From Mucilaginibacter saanensis (GTDB lineage Bacteria > Bacteroidota > Bacteroidia > Sphingobacteriales > Sphingobacteriaceae): 10,621 nt of DNA. Below are positions 1 through 5,791 of the stretch, piece by piece. The stretch covers positions 1 to 10,621 of the forward strand of contig NZ_JACHBZ010000037.1 in NCBI RefSeq assembly GCF_014200575.1, written 5' to 3'. Each line of letters begins with the position of its first letter. The first letter of the stretch is position 1. The position numbers were made by a program, and so were the translations under genes. The notes under the pieces are model-generated. The model made no database searches and was not told the DNA's origin. It saw nothing but the letters and a program-made list of their open reading frames with translations.

Positions 1-79
1 ACTCAAATATCAACACAAAGGGGTAGTCTTTCGGCTACCCCTTAACTTTTATCAAAAAATCTTTTTACCGGACAACAGT
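1..79. mobile_element. Right end of an insertion element (rest outside window)
   Basis: Positions 62-79 read TTTTTACCGGACAACAGT, identical in the last 17 bases to the right terminal repeat of the 290-bp element at 4394-4683. In both places the next bases are GAACTTGTTTCGGCA, the right half of a REP palindrome, and the first following repeat copy begins exactly 57 bp after that point. Sequence left of the terminal repeat differs from the other element apart from a short TATCAAA match, so this looks like the end of a different, perhaps full-length, relative. The left end and any transposase would lie outside the window. The left limit given is simply the window edge. Confidence 0.6.
18..43. terminator. 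Hairpin terminator near element end
   Basis: A perfect 9-bp stem (18-26 with 35-43, AAGGGGTAG and its complement) closes an 8-nt loop. It is flanked by A-rich sequence on the left and a T-rich stretch on the right. It probably ends a gene lying left of the window. It sits 36 bp before the end of a transposon-like terminal repeat (62-79). A similar but unrelated hairpin sits in about the same place in the element at 4394-4683, so it may be the terminator of an element-borne gene. Confidence 0.7.
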
Positions 80-438
80 GAACTTGTTTCGGCACTCCAC
101 AAGCTGAGCTCTCCACACTTTCCAATAAAATTAAACTTGTCATCCTGAGCGATAGCGAAGGATCTATTCTTGAAGGAGCATAGTGTACACCGGCTCTTGG
201 CCGCGGTTTGGTTACTTTGTTGCGACAAAGTAACCAAACCGCTTGTCATCAGAAATGCTTCTCTGCCGCACAAGGCCTTTACCCTGCAAAACCCGACAGA
301 ACCACGGGCTGCTAAACCTTGCCTCTACTTTGTTCGCTCAACATCCCCGGCTTCGGCAACGTTTGCTAATGCCCCTGCCAGCCGCACAATTCCGCCATGT
401 TCTGCCCGGTTTTCGCCCGAAGCTTATCTGCTGACGGG
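80..438 (+). repeat. ~403-bp composite repeat, copy 1
   Basis: First of four copies (others at about 468-842, 4036-4338 and 4684-5043). Each copy starts with a REP-type motif (TTGTCATCCTGAGCGATAG, here from 137) followed by about 300 bp of conserved sequence ending near GAAGCTTATCTGCTGACGGG. Inside lie two inverted repeats: TTACTTTG/CAAAGTAA around 214-232, and AAACCTTGCC with GGCAACGTTT further on. Copy 1 differs from copies 3 and 4 in that its first stem is extended to a perfect 18-bp palindrome (203-220 with 225-242). Open frames across it are low-complexity shadows that change between copies, so I call no gene here. Confidence 0.85.
203..242. repeat. Perfect 18-bp inverted repeat, 4-nt loop
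   Basis: Positions 203-220 and 225-242 are exact reverse complements around TGCG. In repeat copies 3 and 4 the same site has only an 8-9 bp core stem, and the left flank reads GGGAGGGCC instead of a mirror of the right flank. Copy 1 therefore carries a left arm that matches its own right arm. Confidence 0.9.
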
Positions 439-467
439 AAAAAGCTTGACGGTATACTACAAAAGAC

Positions 468-842
468 CTGTCATACCGAACTTGTTTCGGGCCCCCACAA
501 GTCCAGCCTCACCGAATTTCTCCAATAAAACAAACAAACTTGTCATCCTGAGCGATAGTGAAGGATCTGTTCTTGAAAGAGCATAGCGTACACCCGCTCT
601 TGGCCGCAGGAGGGCCAGTTATTTTTCCTTGATGAAAAGTAACCAAAAATCAAGTCATCAGAAATACTTCTCTGCCGCACATGGCCTTTGTCCTGCAAAC
701 CGGACAGAACCACGGCTGCTAAACCTTGCCTCCACTTCGTTCGCTCAACGTCCCTGTTACGGCAAGGTTTGCTAATGCCCCTGCCAGCGGCACGATTCCA
801 CCATGTTCTGCCCGCTTTTCGTCCGAAGCTTATCTGCTGACG
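468..842 (+). repeat. ~403-bp composite repeat, copy 2
   Basis: Tandem to copy 1: the REP motif recurs at 540, 403 bp after 137. It carries an unoccupied REP palindrome CCGAACTTGTTTCGG at 476-490, the site that holds an element end in front of copies 1 and 4. Its first inner hairpin is a variant, TTATTTTTC (619-627) with GAAAAGTAA (634-642), nine pairs with one T.G. Both arms differ from the other copies in a way that keeps pairing. The second inverted repeat (AAACCTTGCC/GGCAAGGTTT, about 720-771) is intact. No convincing gene lies here. Confidence 0.85.
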
Positions 843-900
843 AGAAGAAAAGTAAAAACACGTCATTACGGGGCATGAAACAATCTTCAATAAAACCACC

Positions 901-975
901 TTGTCATGCCGAACTTGTTGAAGGGTAGTGTGCAGAGGCCATCACCACCATGCTTCGATGGAGCTTAGTATGACA
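901..975. repeat. REP-like intergenic element
   Basis: The element begins TTGTCATGCCGAACTTG and ends TATGACA, so its ends (TGTCAT at 902-907, ATGACA at 970-975) are inverted repeats. It belongs to the same loose family as the GCCGAACTTGTTTCGGC palindromes in the composite repeats, but its middle differs. It fills most of the gap between repeat copy 2 and the dehydrogenase gene. Confidence 0.6.
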
Positions 976-998
976 TCCATTTTAAGATGCAACGTTAA

Positions 999-1595
999 CT
1001 ACCATACGCTGATGGTTTGCCCTGTTAGGGCGCCAAATACGCTTTTGTAATAGGCATTGGTAACTTTGCTCATAACCACGGGTATATGACCGGGGAAGTA
1101 AGGGAAATATCCCGGAGAATCTTCAACAACGCCGGCACTTACCGCATTAATGCGTACCCCGTTTTCCAGTTCAATGGCGGCTGCTTTAGCAAATGCATTA
1201 ATGGCTGCGTTTACAGTGCTTAGGTTTGCGCCCAGTACAATTGGATCATCGGCCAAAATACCTGAGGTAAGCGTAAACGACCCTTTGGCGTTAATATAAT
1301 GCTGACCAATGAGCACCAGGTTAACCTGACCTAAAAGCTTGTTTTGCAGTCCGCTATCAAAATCTTTAGCCGTCATTGATTTTAACGGACCGAAATGGGC
1401 GCTGCCCGTAACGCTTACCAAGGCATCAAAGCTGCCTGTTTGTTTATAAAATGCCTCGATAGATGCGCTGCTGGTAATGTCAACCTGGAGATCGCCGCTT
1501 TTGGAGCCGGCTGTAATAATTTCATTTCCAGGGCTTAGGGCTTCGGTTACCTTTTTACCTATGGTGCCGCTTGCCCCAACAATAATTATTTTCAT
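999..1595 (-). CDS. Atypical short-chain dehydrogenase/reductase, catalytic Tyr-Lys absent
   Basis: A 198-residue cytoplasmic protein with a Rossmann nucleotide-binding start, GxxGxxG at residues 7-13 (GASGTIG), and an acidic residue after the next strand (VDIT, 38-41). The catalytic serine position is kept (Ser111). Where classical members have YxxxK, this protein reads LSTVN (125-129), so the tyrosine is Leu and the lysine is Asn. The following helix (AAINAFAKAAAIEL) and the RINAVSAG segment fit the family well. At about 200 residues it is short for a classical SDR. SDR proteins of this short type are known, so the loss may be ancestral rather than decay. It may bind NAD(P) without normal ketoreductase chemistry. 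It is transcribed alone, with a terminator hairpin (1714-1744) isolating it from the gene upstream. The substrate is unknown. Confidence 0.85.
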   Translation of the reverse strand: MKIIIVGASGTIGKKVTEALSPGNEIITAGSKSGDLQVDITSSASIEAFYKQTGSFDALVSVTGSAHFGPLKSMTAKDFDSGLQNKLLGQVNLVLIGQHYINAKGSFTLTSGILADDPIVLGANLSTVNAAINAFAKAAAIELENGVRINAVSAGVVEDSPGYFPYFPGHIPVVMSKVTNAYYKSVFGALTGQTISVW

Positions 1596-1713
1596 GTAGC
1601 TGAATGTTTTAGGTAAGTATTAATTGGTTGCTATGATAAATATAAGAATTTTGCCAATAACTATATTCCTGTCAAAAATGAGCCTGATCCAGGTTTAAAT
1701 GTTCGGGAACAAT

Positions 1714-1744
1714 AAAGCCCTTTTATACCGGATAAAAGGGCTTT
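1714..1744. terminator. Strong hairpin terminator
   Basis: A perfect 13-bp stem (1714-1726 with 1732-1744, AAAGCCCTTTTAT and its complement) closes the 5-nt loop ACCGG. It lies 52 bp downstream of the stop of the coiled-coil gene on the minus strand, where it should end that transcript and insulate the dehydrogenase. The T-tract on the minus side is short (ATTGTT). Confidence 0.8.
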
Positions 1745-1796
1745 GCGTGATGTGATTTTAACAAACAAATCTTCCGTTTCCGGAAGAGATGCATCT

Positions 1797-2087
1797 TTAC
1801 AGTTTGTTAATGGCGTCCTGTTCTTTCAGCGCTTGTATGTTGTTGCTGTCGCTAAAACTTTCTGTCTGGCTGGCAAAATCTTCCAGGATGCTGGTGATGT
1901 TATCCAGGTTATCGGCTACGCGCTGGTGCATATCGGGGAGGTCTTTTTCGAGCCTTTTGTTACCCAGTTCAATATTGTCTACTTCTATTTTGGCAAGCTT
2001 GGTAATAATAGCCTGCTGACTGTTTTTCAGATCTTCCAGTTCATGGACAATTTTCTCCATCAGTCCAAACTTCTTTAACTTATCCAT
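1797..2087 (-). CDS. Small coiled-coil protein, function unknown
   Basis: A 96-residue acidic, helical protein without cysteine, signal peptide or membrane segment. The spacing of hydrophobic residues (LKKFGLMEKIVHELEDLKNSQQAIITKLAKIEV, then further heptad-like stretches to the end) suggests a coiled coil over most of its length, so it is probably oligomeric. No catalytic motif is visible and I do not recognise the family. The ATG at 2087 is the only sensible start. It is divergent from the secreted TPR gene, with a 118-bp gap that contains the 52-bp palindrome, so the two genes could share control. A strong hairpin follows its stop codon. Confidence 0.75.
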   Translation of the reverse strand: MDKLKKFGLMEKIVHELEDLKNSQQAIITKLAKIEVDNIELGNKRLEKDLPDMHQRVADNLDNITSILEDFASQTESFSDSNNIQALKEQDAINKL

Positions 2088-2159
2088 AGTGTTGCGTTTT
2101 TTAATTTAAAGTATAACTGATTAACCTCAAAAAATAAAAATTGTTTAACATTTGGATAA

Positions 2160-2211
2160 TTTCATAACAACTAATATATTAGTTATAACTAATATATTAG
2201 TTGTTATGAAA
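2160..2211. promoter_or_regulatory. Perfect 52-bp palindrome over a start codon
   Basis: Every base from 2160 to 2211 pairs with its mirror position. The palindrome contains two copies of the smaller palindrome AACTAATATATTAGTT (2169-2184 and 2187-2202) spaced by AT, capped by TTTCATAAC on the left and GTTATGAAA on the right. The ATG of the secreted TPR gene (2206-2208) lies in the right cap. It could act as a DNA operator with two adjacent sites for a dimeric regulator, as an RNA hairpin that buries the start codon, or both. It lies between two divergent genes and reads the same on either strand. Confidence 0.9.
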
Positions 2212-3351
2212 AGACTTATCCTATCAGTTTTACTTGTTTTTTGTTTGTCATTATCAACAAACGCTCAGCAAGCGGCAGTAAATGATTCTTTACTGCTTGA
2301 CTATTATCAAAATCAGCGTTTTGCCGAAGCCGCCGATTATCTGAAGAATACCTACCCGGAACCGGTAACTAATATAAAGGTGCTGAGTAAGCTTGCTTAT
2401 ACATCGCAAATGGCGGCCAGATTACCCGATGCCGAAGCTTATTACCAGCGCATGTATAGCGCAGATTCTACCAATATCCCGGTCTTATTTAGTCTTGGTG
2501 CTATAAACCTGCGCAGAGGGAATAATTTAAAGGCCGAAGTTTATTATAAAATGATAAGCCTAAAGGATACCACAAACTTTTTGGTATACAAACAGCTGGG
2601 CAAAATTTGCCTGGATAAGGGCGATATGAACGGAACGTTGATCAATCTTCAAAAGGCCAATAAAATTAATCCGGCAGAGCCAGATGTGGCATCTGATCTG
2701 AGTGATCTGTATGTGACCTTAAAGCAATTTACCGCTGCCGAAACGGTTTTAGACACGGCCATTACACATGATTCTGAAAATATAGTGCTGTTACAAAGCT
2801 TGCTCAAGCTTACTTATTCACAAGGTAAATTTGAGCAGGCTAAAAATACTTGTTTAAAGCTTATTCAGTTGGGAAGCGGCTCCGAATTTATTTTAACCAA
2901 ACTTGGTGTGGCTTATTATAACCTGAAAAACTATAGTTGTAGTGTTGAAACCTTTGCCCAGCTATCGCCAATGGAGCAGTCAGAAACCAGTTTTTATATT
3001 GCAGCACTGGCCTATAAGGCGCTTAAAGATCAGCCTAAGGCCATAGAAAACCTTAATAACGCAATTGATGCTGGAATTTCGCCGAATATAGGTGATTATT
3101 ATATAGAAATGGCGGATAGCTACGAAACCCGGAAACAATATAAAAGGGCCATAGTGGCCTATCAAAAAGGGTTGCAGTTTAAAGAAAAACCAATTACCTT
3201 TTATTTGCTGGCAACTATTTACGATCAGGACCTGAAAAATAAGAAGCTTGCCCTACAATATTATAAAAAATATATGCAAAGCAAACCTCCGGTTAAGGAG
3301 CAAAAGTTTGTTGCTTATTCCAGATCAAGGGTTACCCAGCTTGCCAATTAA
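2206..3351 (+). CDS. Secreted tetratricopeptide-repeat protein
   Basis: A 381-residue protein. It opens with a signal peptide (MKRLILSVLLVFCLSLSTNA, likely cleaved before QQ at residue 21), so it should act in the periplasm or be exported. The rest is a run of roughly eight TPR-like helical hairpins from about residue 88 to the end, recognisable by segments such as LGAINLRRGNNLKAEVYY and IAYQKGL-type second helices. TPR proteins are scaffolds, and no enzyme domain is present. The start at 2206 is chosen because the signal peptide begins there. An in-frame TTG at 2152 would add 18 residues and bury the signal. The start codon lies inside the 52-bp palindrome, an unusual position that suggests control at translation or initiation. 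Its stop codon overlaps that of the convergent riboflavin synthase gene. The binding partner is unknown. Confidence 0.88.
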   Translation: MKRLILSVLLVFCLSLSTNAQQAAVNDSLLLDYYQNQRFAEAADYLKNTYPEPVTNIKVLSKLAYTSQMAARLPDAEAYYQRMYSADSTNIPVLFSLGAINLRRGNNLKAEVYYKMISLKDTTNFLVYKQLGKICLDKGDMNGTLINLQKANKINPAEPDVASDLSDLYVTLKQFTAAETVLDTAITHDSENIVLLQSLLKLTYSQGKFEQAKNTCLKLIQLGSGSEFILTKLGVAYYNLKNYSCSVETFAQLSPMEQSETSFYIAALAYKALKDQPKAIENLNNAIDAGISPNIGDYYIEMADSYETRKQYKRAIVAYQKGLQFKEKPITFYLLATIYDQDLKNKKLALQYYKKYMQSKPPVKEQKFVAYSRSRVTQLAN

Positions 3352-3932
3352 CGATGCATTAAACGGGCTACGTATTTCCCGATAATATCAAACTCTAGGT
3401 TTACAACCGAGCCCACGCGTACGTTATGCAGGTTGGTGTGCTCAAAAGTGTAGGGGATAATGGCTACGGAGAAACTGTTGGCTTTGGAGTTTACCACGGT
3501 TAAGCTAATACCGTTTACACAGATGGAGCCCTTTTCAACCGTTACATTACCGGTTGCCGCATCATATTCAAAGGTATACTCCCAGCTGCCGTCAAGTTCA
3601 TTAAATGCGGTGCAAACGGCGGTTTGGTCAACATGGCCCTGTACAATATGTCCATCTAAACGGGCATTCATTTGCATGCAGCGTTCTAGGTTTACGGGTT
3701 CGCCAGTTTTCAGGTGCTCCAGGTTGGTTTTATTCAGCGTTTCTTCAATAGCGGTAACCACGTGCAGGCCATCGGCCAGGGCAACTACCGTTAAACAAAC
3801 GCCATTGTGTGCCACCGACTGATCGATCTTTAACTCATGCGATATAGCCGACTCTATAGTGATATTTAAATTGCCTTGATCCTGTTGCAGATCGGTTACT
3901 TTACCTAAGGTTTCTATAATTCCTGTAAACAT
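3348..3932 (-). CDS. ribE: Riboflavin synthase, alpha subunit
   Basis: A 194-residue enzyme that dismutates two molecules of 6,7-dimethyl-8-ribityllumazine to riboflavin plus the pyrimidinedione, the last step of vitamin B2 synthesis in the cytosol. It starts with the family hallmark MFTGIIE. Two lumazine-binding barrels are visible: the first carries NGVCLTVV (43-50), then the GHIVQGHVD linker segment (94-102), and the second carries NGISLTVV (140-147) and YTFEHTNL (161-168). The length is normal for the family. The ATG at 3932 is chosen because it begins this motif and has a good GGGAGG ribosome site just upstream; an in-frame TTG at 3944 is rejected. I see no FMN riboswitch upstream and no other rib gene in the window. 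The stop overlaps that of the convergent TPR gene (TTAA, 3348-3351). The symbol ribE is used for this enzyme in many bacteria; ribC is used in others. Confidence 0.96.
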   Translation of the reverse strand: MFTGIIETLGKVTDLQQDQGNLNITIESAISHELKIDQSVAHNGVCLTVVALADGLHVVTAIEETLNKTNLEHLKTGEPVNLERCMQMNARLDGHIVQGHVDQTAVCTAFNELDGSWEYTFEYDAATGNVTVEKGSICVNGISLTVVNSKANSFSVAIIPYTFEHTNLHNVRVGSVVNLEFDIIGKYVARLMHR

Positions 3933-4035
3933 ATTGCCTCCCAATCCCCCTTAATGTTGAGTTTTGATTGGCGGTAAAGCTAAATATATTATGCTTGTTT
4001 TTTGTCAGGATAAAATGAAAAAATGCTTTGTGATT

Positions 4036-4338
4036 TTGTCATTCTGAGCGACAGCGAAGTATGTATTCACCCGCGAGCATGTCGTATACCCGCTCTTGGC
4101 CGCGGGAGGGCCTTTACTTTGTTGCGGCAAAGTAACCAAACCGCTTGTCAGCAGAAATGCTTCTCTGCCGCACAGGGCCTTTACCCTGCAAAACCGGACA
4201 GAACCACGGGCTGCTAAACCTTGCCGCTACTTCGTTCGCTCAATCCCCGGCTTCGGCAAGGTTTGCTAATGCCCCTGCCAGCCGCACAATCCCACCATGT
4301 TCTGCCCGGTTTTCGTCCGAAGCTTATCTGGTGACGGG
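4036..4338 (+). repeat. ~403-bp composite repeat, copy 3
   Basis: This copy begins at a diverged REP motif (TTGTCATTCTGAGCGACAG) about 100 bp upstream of the riboflavin synthase start and runs to GGTGACGGGGG. The first inner hairpin is TTACTTTG (4114-4121) with CAAAGTAA (4128-4135). The second is AAACCTTGCCG with CGGCAAGGTTT (about 4215-4266). It lacks the CCGAACTTGTTTCGG module in front that copies 1, 2 and 4 have, so it is the first member of the second tandem pair. Open frames inside are not credible genes. Confidence 0.85.
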
Positions 4339-4424
4339 GGAAGTTTAGCTCTATACGCTACAAATAAAAAACCTGTCATGCCGAACTTGTTTCACTGTTG
4401 TCCGGTAAACCAAAATCGTAAAAC

Positions 4425-4559
4425 TTTTACCGGACAGCCGGTATCGAAATAGCTACGATATTTTCAGCAAAAAACTTTTTATAACGCTATAACGCAACCA
4501 TAAGCAGTCAAATGCCAAGAATATCCATGTTTTGGTTAAATTTTTACCGGACAGCCGGT
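4425..4559 (+). repeat. Two 18-bp direct repeats inside the MITE
   Basis: TTTTACCGGACAGCCGGT appears at 4425-4442 and 4542-4559, 117 bp apart. The first 12 bases match the element's right end, and the last part (ACCGG-ACAG-CCGGT) can fold into a 5-bp hairpin. They could be transposase-binding sites or remnants of nested insertions. Confidence 0.8.
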
Positions 4560-4620
4560 TTTTAAAAATGAGCACACCTTTCCATTTTTTAGAAGGCTTG
4601 CTTTTAAAAAAGCAATAAAA

Positions 4621-4638
4621 AAGACCCTTTGAGGTCTT
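4621..4638 (+). terminator. Terminator-like hairpin inside the MITE
   Basis: AAGACC (4621-4626) pairs with GGTCTT (4633-4638) around CTTTGA, preceded by an A-run and followed by a loose T-rich stretch. The stem is short. Its position, 45 bp from the element end, parallels the hairpin at 18-43, which is consistent with the 3' end of a deleted transposase gene. Confidence 0.5.
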
Positions 4639-4683
4639 ATGAGATGTTTTCTAATATCAAAGGAACTTTTACCGGACAACAGT

Positions 4684-5043
4684 GAACTTGTTTCGGCACC
4701 CCGCAAGCTGAGCTTTCCACACTTTATCAATAAAACAAACTTGTCATCCTGATCGATAGCGAAGGATCTATTCGCCCGTGAGCATGGTGTATACCCGCTC
4801 TTGGCCGCGGGAGGGCCTTTACTTTGTTGCGACAAAGTAACCAAACCGCTTGTCATCAGAAATGCTTCTTTGCCGCACAAGGCCTTTACCCTGCAAACCG
4901 GGCGGAACCACGGGCTGCTAAACCTTGCCGTCACTTCGTTGGCTCAACGTCCCTGCTTCGGCAAGGTTTGCTAATGCCCCTTCCCAACCGCACAATCCAC
5001 CATGTTCTGCCCGGTTTTCGTCCGAAGCTTATCTGCTAACGGG
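4684..5043 (+). repeat. ~403-bp composite repeat, copy 4
   Basis: This copy starts at the right half of the REP palindrome next to the MITE. Its REP motif is at 4741-4769 and it ends near TCTGCTAACGGG. The spacing from GAACTTG to the REP motif is 57 bp, identical to copy 1. The first inner hairpin is TTACTTTGT (4819-4827) with ACAAAGTAA (4832-4840); the second pairs AAACCTTGCCG with CGGCAAGGTTT around 4919-4970. No gene is called. Confidence 0.85.
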
Positions 5044-5107
5044 AAAAAAAACCAAGTCACTATGTCCAACGCGTCATTAGTAAGAGGCAATCTCCAATAA
5101 AACAAAC

Positions 5108-5191
5108 TTGTCATCCTGAGCGATAGCGAAGGATCTATTCGTAAACTGTTTATATTCGGTAACAGATTCTTCGTTCCGCTCAGAATGACAA
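5108..5191. repeat. REP/BIME-type inverted repeat element
   Basis: The left arm at 5108-5136 (starting TTGTCATCCTGAGCG) and the right arm at 5164-5191 (ending CTCAGAATGACAA) are imperfect complements of 28-29 bp around a 27-bp centre. The left arm is the same motif that heads each composite repeat, so those repeats may have grown from such elements. It lies just downstream of the SRPBCC gene stop and could also slow transcription from that side. Confidence 0.85.
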
Positions 5192-5209
5192 ATGGGGCTT
5201 ATAGTTGCT

Positions 5210-5707
5210 CTATTTAAAACTACTAAACAGATCAACCCTTTTATTGCGCAGGTCTTTGCCGCCTTCTATTACTGATTTTAGGTTGGTTAAAAAAAATGTC
5301 CAACCTATCTGGCATTGTACGTAAAGGTTTTTTGTGGGGTCATCTTCTATGGCAATGTTTTCCTGGGTAAGTTCAACTATGGTAAGGCCATATTTGTTCT
5401 GGATGTCAACAGTAACTATACTGCCGCCTGTAAAGGTAAATTTAAGCAGGTCGGTGCCGTTATTTTCCAATATCTGGCCGTTTTCTGTTGTGTCATCGGT
5501 ATAGCCATGCCAGTACCAGGAGTAGCTGTCCTCCTTTTTTATAAACTCATCTTTTTCGCGCAGTCTGCCGGCTATGGTATAAAAATTAGCCTGACGCACA
5601 AACCAGCTTTCGAGGCCGGCAGGCGTAGTCCATGCCTCGTAAATGCTACGTACATCGGTATCAAAATCAGCAGTTAATTTAAATGTTGTCCACCTGTTGT
5701 CGGTCAT
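5210..5707 (-). CDS. SRPBCC / AHSA1-type domain protein
   Basis: A 165-residue cytoplasmic protein of the START-like (SRPBCC) fold, in the AHSA1 (activator of Hsp90 ATPase homologue 1-like) group. The recognisable signature is an N-terminal beta strand followed by SIYEAWTTPAGLESWFV (residues 21-37), then a run of beta strands with WYWHGY and LKFTFTGG, and a final long helix (GWTFFLTNLKSVIEGG). Proteins of this fold enclose a hydrophobic pocket for a small ligand; bacterial members mostly have no known ligand. The length is usual. It is divergent from the NUDIX gene with 84 bp between starts, so they may share a promoter region. I see no clear promoter match. Confidence 0.85.
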   Translation of the reverse strand: MTDNRWTTFKLTADFDTDVRSIYEAWTTPAGLESWFVRQANFYTIAGRLREKDEFIKKEDSYSWYWHGYTDDTTENGQILENNGTDLLKFTFTGGSIVTVDIQNKYGLTIVELTQENIAIEDDPTKNLYVQCQIGWTFFLTNLKSVIEGGKDLRNKRVDLFSSFK

Positions 5708-5791
5708 AAGTTTAAATGGGAATATTTAGGTTGTCATAAAAATAACAATAATACATTGCCCTTTTATTAACTTGCTTTTAAAAATTAATTT

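Larger units (their letters stand above)
4394..4683. mobile_element. 290-bp MITE-like element inserted in a REP palindrome
   Basis: The ends are perfect 16-bp inverted repeats, ACTGTTGTCCGGTAAA (4394-4409) and its complement (4668-4683). It encodes no plausible protein, so it would need a transposase from elsewhere. Inside are two direct copies of TTTTACCGGACAGCCGGT (4425-4442 and 4542-4559) that resemble its own right end for 12 bases. Near the right end lies a terminator-like hairpin (4621-4638). It splits the second tandem repeat pair: copy 3 to copy 4 is 705 bp, and 705 minus 290 minus 11 gives 404. An 11-bp duplication would fit IS4-type elements, but that assignment is only a guess. An internally deleted insertion sequence is an equally good description. 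Confidence 0.75.
4383..4694. repeat. 11-bp direct repeat flanking an insertion
   Basis: GAACTTGTTTC occurs at 4383-4393 and again at 4684-4694, exactly abutting both ends of the 290-bp element. Joined, the flanks give GCCGAACTTGTTTCGGC, a REP palindrome with 6-bp arms. The duplicated 11 bases are its exact centre. This is what a target-site duplication would look like. Confidence 0.8.

Noticed and set aside
52..899. Open frames over repeat copies 1 and 2 on both strands (61-138 residues)
   Set aside because: They translate the REP and composite repeats, shift frame between copies, have low-complexity products and no ribosome site; the same sequence recurs at 4036-5043 with different frames.
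1743..2078. Plus-strand frames opposite the coiled-coil gene (111 and 76 residues)
   Set aside because: The minus-strand gene has a good start, amphipathic coiled-coil pattern and a terminator in place; the plus frames start in or near the terminator hairpin.
2152..2205. TTG start at 2152 for the secreted TPR gene
   Set aside because: It would place 18 residues ahead of a good signal peptide, and these extra codons are only the translated palindrome.
3933..4035. FMN riboswitch upstream of riboflavin synthase
   Set aside because: The upstream stretch is about 100 bp of AT-rich sequence with none of the conserved RFN helices. A TATATTTA box at 3981-3988 is only a weak promoter candidate.
4023..5039. 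Open frames over repeat copies 3 and 4 and the MITE, including a 132-residue minus-strand frame at 4536-4934
   Set aside because: The long frame crosses the MITE end and the repeat, so it joins two unrelated non-coding pieces. No protein family is recognisable.
80..5043. CRISPR array from the repeated blocks
   Set aside because: The units are about 400 bp with conserved interiors, not short repeats with unique spacers, and no cas gene is present.
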